A stretch of DNA of 10,674 bases from Bacteroidales bacterium UBA3388 (lineage in GTDB: Bacteria; Bacteroidota; Bacteroidia; Bacteroidales; P3), in NCBI GenBank assembly GCA_002358855.1, contig DEPQ01000046.1:2505-13178 (forward strand). The letters run 5' to 3'. The notes under the pieces were generated by a model that saw only the letters and a program-made list of their open reading frames with translations, was not told the DNA's origin and searched no databases. How positions within the stretch are numbered: position 1 is the first letter of the stretch; each line of letters starts with the position of its first letter. Both the position numbers and the translations under genes were made by a program. Shown here piece by piece: positions 1 to 7,820 of this stretch.

Positions 1-107
1 AAGTCGCTGATAACTATCTTAGCTTCTTGGTTCAATCCGTTGATTTCTAATGTTGCGTTGTCGCTTGCTGGATTTGGATACAAACTTACTGCTATTTGGT
101 TTGCTAC
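1..107 (-). other. T9SS type A C-terminal sorting domain, beginning only
   Basis: Residues 2030-2064 include VSLYPNPASDNATLEI (YPNP at 2039-2042), followed by a KIVIS strand. This is the opening of the Por secretion system sorting domain, which in the family is about 70-80 residues and ends near the stop codon. The remaining strands and the stop lie left of the window. In P. gingivalis such tails target proteins to the T9SS and are cut by the PorU sortase when the protein is attached to A-LPS. That outcome here is inferred from the family. Confidence 0.88.
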
Positions 108-3100
108 GGCGTCAGTTAAGCCTAATAGTGTGAAGGTTTCTACTGTTCCGTATGCTGTGCCTGCTTCGTTTGTGATGTATGCACGATAGAAATATGTTTG
201 TCCTTCTACTAAGTCATTAACTGTTGTTGTGAATGTGCTTCCGTTTAGAGTTGATGTAATGTTTTGTACTCCTGCGTCTTCAAGTGTAAAGTCTGCTACT
301 GTTGCTAAGGCAAAGCCTATTGTGTAGTTTTCAGATTCTCCTGCACTTACCAATGCTCCGTTCAAGGTTGCACTTGTGTTTCCTAAGTTTGTTGCTGGTG
401 AAGTTGTTACTTCTCCTAATACTATCACGATTTGTTCAAGTGTTGTGAAGTTTGCACTTACCCATTCAGATGTTTGGTCTTCACATATTGCTCTTACTTC
501 AACTGTATAGGCTGTGTTTGCTGTTAGGCCTGTTAATGTTTTTGTTGTAGTTGTAAGGGTTTCTGCTGTGCCACCATTCAACTTAAATTCGTATGTTGAT
601 GCTGTTCCGTTCCAAGTGATTTCTGCTGAAGTTTCTGTGATATTGTTTGCAGAAAGGTTGGTTGGTGCATCGCATGGTTCTGGTTCTGGATCTGTTCCGC
701 CTTGTTCTTGAAGTGTTGTGAAGGTTGTTGTTACCCATGCTGATTGTTGGTCTTCACATATTGCTCTTACTTCTACTGTGTAAGCTGTGTTTGCTGTTAA
801 GCCTGTTAGTGATTTTGATGTTGTTGTAAGTGTTTCTGCTGTGCCACCATTTAACTTAAATTCGTAAGTTGATGCTGTGCCGTTCCATGTAATATCTGCA
901 CTTGTTTGTGTGATATTGCTTGCTGAAAGTGCTGTTGGTGCATCGCATGGTTCTGTTGTTGCTTCAAGTGTTATGAAACTTACGCTTACCCAATCTGATG
1001 TTCTTTCTTCACATACTGCTCTAACATCTACTGTATAAGATGCACTTGGATTTAAGTTTGTTAAAGTTTTGCTTGTAGTTGTAAGTGTTTCTATTGATCC
1101 TGCATTTACTCTTAATTCGTATGTATCTACTGCACCATTCCAAGTTATTTCTGCTGTTGTTGCAGTAACGTTGCTTGCTACAAGGTTAGTTGGTGCATCG
1201 CAAGGAATAGCTTGAAGTGTTGTGAATTGGATTGAATCCCATTCTGAACGACTTGTTGCGTTACATACCGATCTCACATAAACTGTATATGTTGTGTTGT
1301 CATCTAATCCTGTGATATTGTAGAATGGTATTGTAGAGTTTTCTATTGTTCCATTTTCTCCAACTCTTACTTCCCAACCGCTTTCACTTCCATTTGAACT
1401 CCATGATAAGATTGCAGAGTTTTCTGTAATATTATCTTCTTCTATTAGTAATGAGCTTGGTTGAACACAAGGTGATGTTTCACCTGCTAAGTTTACTTCA
1501 AAGTTATCTAAGAATAAATTAAGGTCAGAGTCTCCATAAAGTGTAGAAGCATAAATTCCTATTTTGATTCTTCCTGCTAATGGAGTTCCAGTTGCGTCTT
1601 GTAATGCTATTGTTTTTCTTGATAATGAACGTGTAATATCACTTAGGTTGTGTTCTGTGTCAGCATCTGCATTTGCAAAGATAACTGCATTTGCACTTGA
1701 CCAAGTTAATCCGTTATCTGTAGAAATAACTACTGCAATTTTGTCGTCATCTTCAAATGTTGTTGCATTGCTGTTAGTATAGTCATGTGCAGCAATATCA
1801 AACGAGAATTGGTAAAGTTGAGTATTAGTGTCTCCTAAGTCTATGGTTGGAGTAATAATCCATTTATGTTTGTTACTTCCCCATAAGTTATGGTACATTT
1901 TATTTGTACCATTATATTCAATAGAAACACCATTTATTGTCCAAATACCTTCTGTGTATTCAAGATTTGTATTTTCTGTTAATTCTCCATTTGCATAGAA
2001 CCAACAATTTGAAGAGTTGTATATTCCTGCTTCAAATCCTTCTGTCCAAGGTGCTGTTAAACTTGCGCAAGGTGTGTTGAATGTTGTGCTAACAAACATA
2101 GATGATGCTGTTTCTGAACAAACTGCTTTAACTCTTACGTCATATTCTGAACCATATTGTAGGCCTGTTAAAGTGTAAGGGTTTGTTATGTTGCTAACAC
2201 TTGTCCAAGTTGATTCTGAACTTAATTTGTATTCTAATAAGTAGTTTACTCCTTGGTTTATTGTGTCAGTAAAGCTTATTATTGCTTGTACTTGATCTGC
2301 TTCTTCTGTTGCTATTGCTGTAAGGTCTGATATTTCAAAACAAGAACGCACTGAAACAGATATGTTATCTACTGATGCAGGAGGGTTTGTTGCTGTCATA
2401 TTATCATTGTACCATAAGAACACTAATTGATAAACTGAATTAGCATATTCTTGTCCTAAGATAATAGATTCGCTTGTCCATTCACTTGATTGTTGATATT
2501 TGCTTTGTCCTATTTTATGAGAAGAATATGTTGATGTTGGTAGGCTTTCTCCAAGTGGTAATAGATATACTTCCATATAATCATAGTAGTATTCTCCTAA
2601 TCCTTTCCAATCAAAAGACAATTCCCAAGATAAATCATCTTCAAATGCTAAGAATGTACTAAGAGTTGATATAGCATTACCACTACCACTGTAAGCATTT
2701 GTTACTCCGTTGTCATTACTTACATAGAATGCTCCTCCGTTTGTTAAATTGCCTGCTTCATCTGTTGTGTTGTTTAGTATTGTTCCATAACACCATTTAT
2801 TTAATGAACCAGCGTATGCAGAGTTTGGTGCTGTTACTAACCATTCTGTTATTCCTAATACATCGTCAAAGTTTTCTGCGTATGGAATTGCGTTTACTAT
2901 TGGTATGAATAGGTTTACAGGATAGCTCCAATATGCTCCATCGCAGTTTTGTTTTACTGCTATTGTGTAGTTTCCACCATCAACGTTTGTTGCTAATGTA
3001 TAAGGGAATGTTGAGCCTGCTGGAATTGTAACTTGTGTTGCTGTTTCTGGATCGAAAGAGTTAGAAGCAGGAGCGTATGCTACTATCCAACCGTTTTGTG

Positions 3101-6100
3101 CTCCTAATGTGTCAAATGTTACTACGATAGAAGAACCATCAGGTGTAGTTGCTGTTAATCCGTGTACATCTGGACAAGGAGGCGCTTGATTGATTCTAAC
3201 ATTATCAATAAAGAATTTAGGTGCATGGTGACGAACTGCAAAGGCTAAACGTGAAGTTGTTGTTACGTTTGAAAGGATTACTTCTTTTTCGCTCCAAGCA
3301 GAACCTTCAATAGTAACGCTTGTAAGATATGTTGCATTTGCTGTGTCGGCTCTTGATGTCAAATCGTTTTCTGAAACATCTAATGCAAATATATCTACTG
3401 TGGCAGGTCTTTCCCAATTATAGTATAGAGATGCTTCAAATTGTAATCTTTGTTCTCCGTCAAATTCAAATGCAGGTGTGAATATCCATTCACTAACAAT
3501 AGGTCTTGCATCTCCATAAGAATCTCCATTGTATGCTAATGCATATCTATCTCCGTCTTGTGATGCTTCGTCTGCTTCTTGTCTTGTTGTTGACCATTTG
3601 TAGTTTGATTCTGATGATAGGTTTATCCAACAAAGCGGTCCGCTTATTCCTATTCCTGTTCCTGTAAATATTCCAGAGAATGTGTTTGTGTAAGGTAATT
3701 CTTGAATTGCTGCACAGTTTGTAACAAAACTACCGTTTACATAGTCGGTCATATTACCATCACATAATGCAGCAACTCTGTATTCGTATTCTGTTCCTAA
3801 TTCAAGTTCTGTTAATGTGTATGTTAATTCTGTTGTTGTTACAGGAAACCATTCATTTGCTGAGACTGGTTTGTATTCTATTTGATATGTTGTTTCTGTT
3901 GGGTTAGATGATGTGATGTTGATTATCATTTCAGAAGGGTTTTCTGTTCTTTGATAAGCAACGCTTGCTGGTGCTATACAAGAAAGTGAAGTTATTGATA
4001 AGTTATCTATTGCTGCAGGAGGAGGGTTTCCATCTGCATAGTCGTTTCTCCACATAAATACTAATTTTTGCATAGTACCTAATCTACCTGCTGCATCTAA
4101 TGTAATGTTTTTTGTATTCCAGTTTGTGCTACCGTTTAAATTACCAGTAATTGCATATCTGCTTGCTGGTTCTCCACCATGTGATAATTCATATTCAACA
4201 GGAACCATATACACTTTTAAATAGTCATAAGCACCTTCTCCAGAGCATTTCCAATCAAATGAAATACGGAATGCTACTGAACCATCTGTTGGGAAAGCTA
4301 CAAGGGTTGTGAAATAGTTTCTTGATTCAACATTTGTAGTGTAAGCATTTGTAGTTCCTCCATCGTTACTGATGTAGATTGCTCCACCTTCTCCCGCAGG
4401 ATTGTTTGTTGCTGTTCCGTGTACCCAAGCGTTTATTGTTCCATTTACAAATTGTGCTTCTGGAGCATTTCCTATTTCATTATAGTCTTGTGTGAAAGGT
4501 GCTACTGCAACAGTTCCTGCTTGTGGTAGTGTTACTGCTATTGGAGCTGTAAATTCACCATCACAGTTTTGTTTTGCAGCTAAATAATATGTTGCTCCAG
4601 GAGTTAATCCTTGAATTAAATAAGGGAATTCTGCTGCGTCGTAAATAGTTACTGTTGTTGCTGTTTCTGGGTTAAAGCTTTGAATTGAATCTGCTGTTCC
4701 GTAAGCAACAACCCAACCACTTCCTTCATGATTTAATGTGTTTAAGTTTACTTGAATTGCATCTACGTTAGATACGATTGCAGAGAAACCATAAACATCT
4801 GGACATTCTACTTCTTCTATTGTTACTTCTGGAATATAGAATGATGGATTAGGATTTTTATTTACGAAAGCTATTCTTGCAGTGTTTTCTACGTTTGATA
4901 ACAATACTTGGAATGTTTCACCTGATGGAGTGTTTGCATCGCTTAATATTGTTGCTAAGTATGTAAAGTTTGTTGTGTCGGCTTCTGAGGTAATGTCTCC
5001 GTTTGTAACATCTAAATAATATACATCAAACATTACTCTATCCGATGCATTGTCTTTATCTATTGAGAATGTTATTGCTTCTGCTCCGGTAAACTCCATA
5101 GCAGGGAAAATTAGCCAGTCGCTATTTGACATTGTTTCAGAAGTAGAGAAAAATCCCATAAGAGAACTTCTTGTTGCAACTCCTCCCCAACGATAAGTTG
5201 AACTTCCTCCATTTACATTTATCCAACAATGATGAGGAACTGTTTCTCCTATTGAGCCTTGAACAAAGTTTGTTGCAAAATCTTCTGACCAAGGGAATGA
5301 TTCTACTGGTTCACAAGCTGTGTTAAAACTTTCTATTGTAGGGTATGCTTGTTGATCTTCTCCACAGTTTGCTACAACTTGTACTTCGTAAACTGTTGAA
5401 GAAGTTAATCCTGTTATTTCAAATGTAGTGTCGCTTGTTGTTCCTACTGTAACAAATTCTCCTTGTGGTAATCTGTAAGAAACAGTAAAGGTTGTTCCTT
5501 CTCCGTTAGGATTTGACCAAGAAGCTGTTGTTGAAGTTTGATCTGTATTAGAGAATACTAAGTTTTGAACTGGTAAACAAACAGAAGAGCCTTCTGGTAA
5601 TCTTGTAAATATTGCCGAAGGAACTAATGTTGTAGAATAAACTCCAGATGGATCTTCTGGAGTAACTGCTCTTGAATCACGTGAAGAGTATAATAAACGA
5701 TAAGAATAATCACTTGATTCTGCACCCATACCCCACGAGAAAGCATAGAAAGATGTTCCCATACTTGCTTTTATTGCAACTACAAGATTGTTTGCTCCTG
5801 AATAAACGTATGGCACTTGAAATTCTATTCCTTTCCAACCAGTCCCTGACCAAGTTACAGGACCAGAATAAACTGTTGTAAAGTTTTCCGAAAGGATTAG
5901 TGAGTTAGTCGCAAAAGACGATGAAGACACTTCAGCTAAAGATACTTCAATGTCAATTGTACGTTCTCCTGCAGTGTTTTCTGCAAGGTACCAACTAATA
6001 CCTGAAAGAATACCTGGCGTAAGCTCTGATGACAGGTAAATACTTTGAGAGTAAGAGTAGTTAAATCCCGTATAAATCATCTGATAAGATTGATTTGAGT

Positions 6101-6194
6101 TCGGAAAAGCTACTGTGTCACTCAAAGATGTTTCTTGGGCTTTAAGCCCTATGGCAAAAAACATTGCCATAATCACTAAACAAATCTTTTTCAT
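1..6194 (-). CDS. Giant T9SS-exported multidomain surface protein (Fn3 / choice-of-anchor J), 3' end cut by window edge
   Basis: The frame opens at an ATG (6192-6194) and reads 2064 codons without a stop to base 1. Order of parts: signal peptide (1-19); beta-rich N-terminal domain (about 21-180); Fn3 (206-293); cleaved-adhesin/choice-of-anchor J domain (294-463); Fn3-like (464-564); beta-sandwich (565-738); the same four again at 739-826, 827-1006, 1007-1102 and 1103-1284; Fn3 (1285-1375); a third anchor-J domain (1376-1575); four Fn3 domains starting at C1576, C1665, C1750 and C1841; a cysteine-free Fn3-like domain (1925-2026); and the start of a type A T9SS sorting domain with YPNP at 2039-2042. 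The composition is rich in Thr, Ala, Asn and Glu and poor in Lys, as in secreted adhesins. It probably acts on the cell surface in adhesion or binding; the ligand is unknown. Related anchor-J domains occur in the P. gingivalis gingipain/HagA adhesins. It has its own promoter just upstream. No catalytic domain was recognised. Confidence 0.9.
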   Translation of the reverse strand, partial: MKKICLVIMAMFFAIGLKAQETSLSDTVAFPNSNQSYQMIYTGFNYSYSQSIYLSSELTPGILSGISWYLAENTAGERTIDIEVSLAEVSSSSFATNSLILSENFTTVYSGPVTWSGTGWKGIEFQVPYVYSGANNLVVAIKASMGTSFYAFSWGMGAESSDYSYRLLYSSRDSRAVTPEDPSGVYSTTLVPSAIFTRLPEGSSVCLPVQNLVFSNTDQTSTTASWSNPNGEGTTFTVSYRLPQGEFVTVGTTSDTTFEITGLTSSTVYEVQVVANCGEDQQAYPTIESFNTACEPVESFPWSEDFATNFVQGSIGETVPHHCWINVNGGSSTYRWGGVATRSSLMGFFSTSETMSNSDWLIFPAMEFTGAEAITFSIDKDNASDRVMFDVYYLDVTNGDITSEADTTNFTYLATILSDANTPSGETFQVLLSNVENTARIAFVNKNPNPSFYIPEVTIEEVECPDVYGFSAIVSNVDAIQVNLNTLNHEGSGWVVAYGTADSIQSFNPETATTVTIYDAAEFPYLIQGLTPGATYYLAAKQNCDGEFTAPIAVTLPQAGTVAVAPFTQDYNEIGNAPEAQFVNGTINAWVHGTATNNPAGEGGAIYISNDGGTTNAYTTNVESRNYFTTLVAFPTDGSVAFRISFDWKCSGEGAYDYLKVYMVPVEYELSHGGEPASRYAITGNLNGSTNWNTKNITLDAAGRLGTMQKLVFMWRNDYADGNPPPAAIDNLSITSLSCIAPASVAYQRTENPSEMIINITSSNPTETTYQIEYKPVSANEWFPVTTTELTYTLTELELGTEYEYRVAALCDGNMTDYVNGSFVTNCAAIQELPYTNTFSGIFTGTGIGISGPLCWINLSSESNYKWSTTRQEADEASQDGDRYALAYNGDSYGDARPIVSEWIFTPAFEFDGEQRLQFEASLYYNWERPATVDIFALDVSENDLTSRADTANATYLTSVTIEGSAWSEKEVILSNVTTTSRLAFAVRHHAPKFFIDNVRINQAPPCPDVHGLTATTPDGSSIVVTFDTLGAQNGWIVAYAPASNSFDPETATQVTIPAGSTFPYTLATNVDGGNYTIAVKQNCDGAYWSYPVNLFIPIVNAIPYAENFDDVLGITEWLVTAPNSAYAGSLNKWCYGTILNNTTDEAGNLTNGGAFYVSNDNGVTNAYSGSGNAISTLSTFLAFEDDLSWELSFDWKGLGEYYYDYMEVYLLPLGESLPTSTYSSHKIGQSKYQQSSEWTSESIILGQEYANSVYQLVFLWYNDNMTATNPPASVDNISVSVRSCFEISDLTAIATEEADQVQAIISFTDTINQGVNYLLEYKLSSESTWTSVSNITNPYTLTGLQYGSEYDVRVKAVCSETASSMFVSTTFNTPCASLTAPWTEGFEAGIYNSSNCWFYANGELTENTNLEYTEGIWTINGVSIEYNGTNKMYHNLWGSNKHKWIITPTIDLGDTNTQLYQFSFDIAAHDYTNSNATTFEDDDKIAVVISTDNGLTWSSANAVIFANADADTEHNLSDITRSLSRKTIALQDATGTPLAGRIKIGIYASTLYGDSDLNLFLDNFEVNLAGETSPCVQPSSLLIEEDNITENSAILSWSSNGSESGWEVRVGENGTIENSTIPFYNITGLDDNTTYTVYVRSVCNATSRSEWDSIQFTTLQAIPCDAPTNLVASNVTATTAEITWNGAVDTYELRVNAGSIETLTTTSKTLTNLNPSASYTVDVRAVCEERTSDWVSVSFITLEATTEPCDAPTALSASNITQTSADITWNGTASTYEFKLNGGTAETLTTTSKSLTGLTANTAYTVEVRAICEDQQSAWVTTTFTTLQEQGGTDPEPEPCDAPTNLSANNITETSAEITWNGTASTYEFKLNGGTAETLTTTTKTLTGLTANTAYTVEVRAICEDQTSEWVSANFTTLEQIVIVLGEVTTSPATNLGNTSATLNGALVSAGESENYTIGFALATVADFTLEDAGVQNITSTLNGSTFTTTVNDLVEGQTYFYRAYITNEAGTAYGTVETFTLLGLTDAVANQIAVSLYPNPASDNATLEINGLNQEAKIVISD
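117..422 (-). other. Membrane-proximal cysteine-free Fn3-like domain
   Basis: Residues 1925-2026 run from VLGEVTTSPATNLGNTSATL to YGTVETFTLLG. The pattern VTT-x-SPAT-x-NLG-NTSATLNG, then GFAL, then TYFYRAYITNEAGTAYG is a Bacteroidota Fn3-like variant seen in many surface proteins. Unlike the four Fn3 domains before it, it has no cysteines, so it belongs to a different subfamily. It sits directly before the sorting domain. Confidence 0.7.
423..1469 (-). repeat. Four tandem cysteine-bracketed Fn3 domains
   Basis: Domains begin at C1576, C1665, C1750 and C1841, spaced 89, 85 and 91 residues. The last three open with CDAPT. Each has an ITW or LSW core tryptophan strand, a Y-V-V/VRA strand and a second cysteine (RSVCNA, RAVCEE, RAICED, RAICED). 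The paired cysteines probably form a disulfide across each domain. The last two copies are nearly identical and are joined by a short Gly/Pro/Glu linker (QGGTDPEPEP) just before C1841. These domains probably act as a stalk holding the anchor-J modules away from the cell. Confidence 0.85.
1470..2342 (-). repeat. Partial third module (Fn3 - anchor J only)
   Basis: Residues 1285-1575 repeat only the first half of the module: an Fn3 domain from C1285 to VKAVCSE, then an anchor-J domain (1376-1575) with HKWIITPTIDL around W1445. This domain also has the typical strand VVISTDNGLTW and ends LFLDNFEVNL. W360, W903 and W1445 are spaced 543 and 542 residues apart. The Fn3-like plus beta-sandwich half is absent, and a string of plain Fn3 domains follows instead. 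This anchor-J copy is the longest of the three. Confidence 0.75.
2343..3980 (-). repeat. Four-domain module, copy 2 (Fn3 - anchor J - Fn3-like - beta-sandwich)
   Basis: Residues 739-1284 repeat the plan of copy 1. Fn3 runs from C739 to VAALCDG. The anchor-J domain (827-1006) has SEWIFTPAFEF around W903 and ends FFIDNVRI. The Fn3-like domain opens CPDVHGL at C1007 and carries GWIVAYAP and VKQNCDG, matching GWVVAYG and AKQNCDG in copy 1. The beta-sandwich (1103-1284) carries AFYVSNDNG, SFDWKGLGE and PPASVDNISV. Matching landmarks lie 533-543 residues from copy 1 and 542-546 from the partial third copy. Confidence 0.8.
3981..5579 (-). repeat. Four-domain module, copy 1 (Fn3 - anchor J - Fn3-like - beta-sandwich)
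   Basis: Residues 206-738 hold an Fn3 domain bracketed by C206 and the VVANCGED cysteine, a choice-of-anchor J domain (294-463) with its diagnostic SDWLIFPAMEF strand around W360, an Fn3-like domain opening with CPDVYGF at C464, and a beta-sandwich (565-738) with AIYISNDGG, FDWKCSGEG and a closing AAIDNLSI. The same order and markers recur in copy 2 at a spacing of 533 residues for the leading cysteines and 543 for the anchor-J tryptophan. The protein relationship is clear; DNA identity is only patchy, so the duplication looks old. Confidence 0.8.
5655..6134 (-). other. N-terminal beta-rich domain of the giant protein
   Basis: Residues about 21-180 form a domain with motifs such as YSYSQSIYLSSEL (about 48-60), a GISWYL strand, and GIEFQVPYVYSGANNLVVAI further on. 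From memory, this pattern (a YSYSQ-IYL segment, later a YSG-NNLVVA strand) recurs at the front of many Bacteroidota T9SS cargo proteins and behaves like a beta-sandwich. I cannot name its function. It contains no cysteine, unlike the Fn3 modules that follow, and it is not repeated elsewhere in the protein. Confidence 0.55.
6138..6194 (-). other. Signal peptide of the giant surface protein
   Basis: Residues 1-19 have a KK basic start, a hydrophobic core (ICLVIMAMFFAIGL) and a small residue before the likely cut, giving KA|QE with cleavage after A19. Ending in A or S followed by Q is typical of Bacteroidota Sec signal peptides. There is no cysteine at the cut site, so it is not a lipoprotein signal. 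It supports Sec export to the periplasm before T9SS transport, and it supports the ATG at 6194 as the true start. Confidence 0.88.
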
Positions 6195-6231
6195 TTAAAT
6201 AAATATTGGTTTTTAATAAAATTTTAGCGTG

Positions 6232-6261
6232 CAAAGGTACGACTTTTTTTGAAAAGACAAT
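6232..6261 (-). promoter_or_regulatory. Bacteroidota-type promoter of the giant surface protein gene
   Basis: On the minus strand the -7 element TACCTTTG (6232-6239) matches the Bacteroidota consensus TAnnTTTG exactly. An ATTG (6258-6261) lies 18 bases upstream, close to the -33 TTTG element expected about 19 bases away. It falls inside the only sizeable gap between genes (6195-6264), leaving a short AT-rich leader before the ATG at 6194. No Shine-Dalgarno sequence is visible in that leader, as is common in this phylum. The surface protein can therefore be expressed independently of the upstream operon. Confidence 0.72.
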
Positions 6262-6264
6262 GCT

Positions 6265-7812
6265 TTATTTGTCTAATTCAAAGAGTTGAGCGATTTTTTC
6301 AGCGACATTTACCCCATCAATAGCAGAAGAAGTAATACCTCCTGCATATCCAGCACCTTCTCCACAAGGGAAAAGCATTGCTATTTGAGGGTGTTGTAAA
6401 CTATCTTTATCTCTAAGGATTCTGACAGGCGAAGAGGTGCGAGATTCTAATCCAATCATTGTCGCTTGATTAGAAATAAATCCTTTTATACGTCTATCAA
6501 ACACCTTAAATCCTTCTTTTAAATTTTCTGCTACAATCTTTGGTAAAAAATCATTCATATTACAAGCATGCAAACCACTCGGATATGAACTTGCACCAAT
6601 ATTTGAAGAGGCTTTATTTTTAATAAAATCACTGATTCTTTGAGCAGGAGCAGTTTGATTATTGACATACATTTTCTTTTCACACTCTTGTTGAAATTTC
6701 ATTAAAGAAAGAGCAGGAAAATCATTACATTCTTTTACGTCTTGTAGATTTATGCTTACTACAATGCCACTATTTGCAAACTTAGAACCACGATTAGAAG
6801 AACTCATACCATTTACAACAAGCGAACCTTTCTCTGTTGAAGCAGGAATAATCATTCCCCCCGGACACATGCAGAAAGAAAACACACCTCTATTGTTTAC
6901 GTTATGCACCAAAGAGTATGATGCCGCAGGAAGTAAGTGCGCAATAGTTTTATCATTATATTGAGACGCATTTATCAGTTCTTGACTATGTTCAACTCTG
7001 ACTCCCATTGCAAAAGGCTTTGCTTCAATAGCCCAACCCTTTGTAGCAAAAAGTTGATAAATATCTCTCGCACTATGACCTGTTGCTAAAATTACAGCTT
7101 TTGCTTCTATTTCTGTTTGCAATGAAGTTTTCACTCCATAAACTCTGTTGTCTTTATTAACCAAAAAGTCAATTACTTTTGTATTGAAGTGATATTCTCC
7201 TCCATAATCAAGAATAGTTTTTCTTATATTTTTAATTACTCTTGAAAGTCTGTCTGTTCCAATGTGTGCGTGAGTCTCCACAAGAATATTTTCGTCAGCA
7301 CCGTGATAAACAAAGGTCTCTAAAATCTCCGTAATATTACCTTTCTTTGTAGAACGAGTAAAAAGTTTTCCATCAGAGAAAGTTCCCGCACCTCCTTCAC
7401 CAAAACACCAATTTGATTCTTCGTTTAAATCATAATTTCTTGCAATTATTGCAATATCTTTCTTTCTTTCGCTAACGGGTTTCCCTCTTTCTATTATTAT
7501 CGGTTTAAGTCCCTTTTCTATAAGTTTAAGAGCGGCAAACAAACCACAAGGACCTGCTCCAACAACTATTACTCTCTCTGCGTTAGAAACATCTTTGTAT
7601 TCTCTTTTTATTGGTTTTGCTTCAAAAGGACAATCACTTACCGCTACCTTTAAGCGAAAAACAGGACGCTTTCTTGCATCAATGCTTTTACGAAGAACTT
7701 TGTAGTGAAGATTTTGAGGCTTTATTCCACAAGAAGAAGAAAGAAATTTTTTCAAATCTTCCTCTCTAAAAAACAATTCACAAGGACAAGATGTTTCAAA
7801 TATTTTTTCCAC
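6265..7812 (-). CDS. FAD-dependent dehydrogenase, COG2509 type, function unknown
   Basis: This 515-residue protein is a two-dinucleotide-fold flavoprotein. The FAD-binding GAGPCG motif is at residues 85-90, with the acidic residue closing strand 2 at E108. Further family landmarks are GEGGAGTFSDGKL (138-150), ATGHSARD (243-250), FSFCMCPGG with a CxC (311-319), GMSSSNRG (335-342) and PCGEGAGYAGGITSSA (482-497). About 75 residues precede the FAD fold, also usual for this family. It is probably a cytoplasmic oxidoreductase; the substrate is unknown for the family and genome annotations simply call it an FAD-dependent dehydrogenase. The start is a GTG (7810-7812), 8 bases after the PorT stop and preceded by purine-rich AAAAAAGA. 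The tight spacing suggests translation following porT. No in-frame ATG lies near the N-terminus to replace the GTG. Confidence 0.85.
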   Translation of the reverse strand: MEKIFETSCPCELFFREEDLKKFLSSSCGIKPQNLHYKVLRKSIDARKRPVFRLKVAVSDCPFEAKPIKREYKDVSNAERVIVVGAGPCGLFAALKLIEKGLKPIIIERGKPVSERKKDIAIIARNYDLNEESNWCFGEGGAGTFSDGKLFTRSTKKGNITEILETFVYHGADENILVETHAHIGTDRLSRVIKNIRKTILDYGGEYHFNTKVIDFLVNKDNRVYGVKTSLQTEIEAKAVILATGHSARDIYQLFATKGWAIEAKPFAMGVRVEHSQELINASQYNDKTIAHLLPAASYSLVHNVNNRGVFSFCMCPGGMIIPASTEKGSLVVNGMSSSNRGSKFANSGIVVSINLQDVKECNDFPALSLMKFQQECEKKMYVNNQTAPAQRISDFIKNKASSNIGASSYPSGLHACNMNDFLPKIVAENLKEGFKVFDRRIKGFISNQATMIGLESRTSSPVRILRDKDSLQHPQIAMLFPCGEGAGYAGGITSSAIDGVNVAEKIAQLFELDK

Positions 7813-7820
7813 TCTTTTTT

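Noticed and set aside
475..1050. Regularly spaced near-identical DNA blocks that might suggest a CRISPR array or satellite repeat
   Set aside because: The spacings (273 and 255 bases) are exact codon multiples and each block encodes the same strands of an Fn3 domain within one open frame. They are protein-domain repeats.
514..2908. Several short plus-strand open frames (such as 514-711, 1564-1782, 2474-2662 and 2699-2908)
   Set aside because: All lie antisense to the continuous 2064-codon minus-strand frame and encode low-complexity peptides rich in valine, leucine or serine, as expected from reading its Thr/Ala/Asn codons backwards.
1..6194. Possible frameshift or pseudogene in the giant frame
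   Set aside because: I translated it across its full length and found no stop; domain patterns continue without a break from the signal peptide to the YPNP tail. The missing end is due to the window edge.
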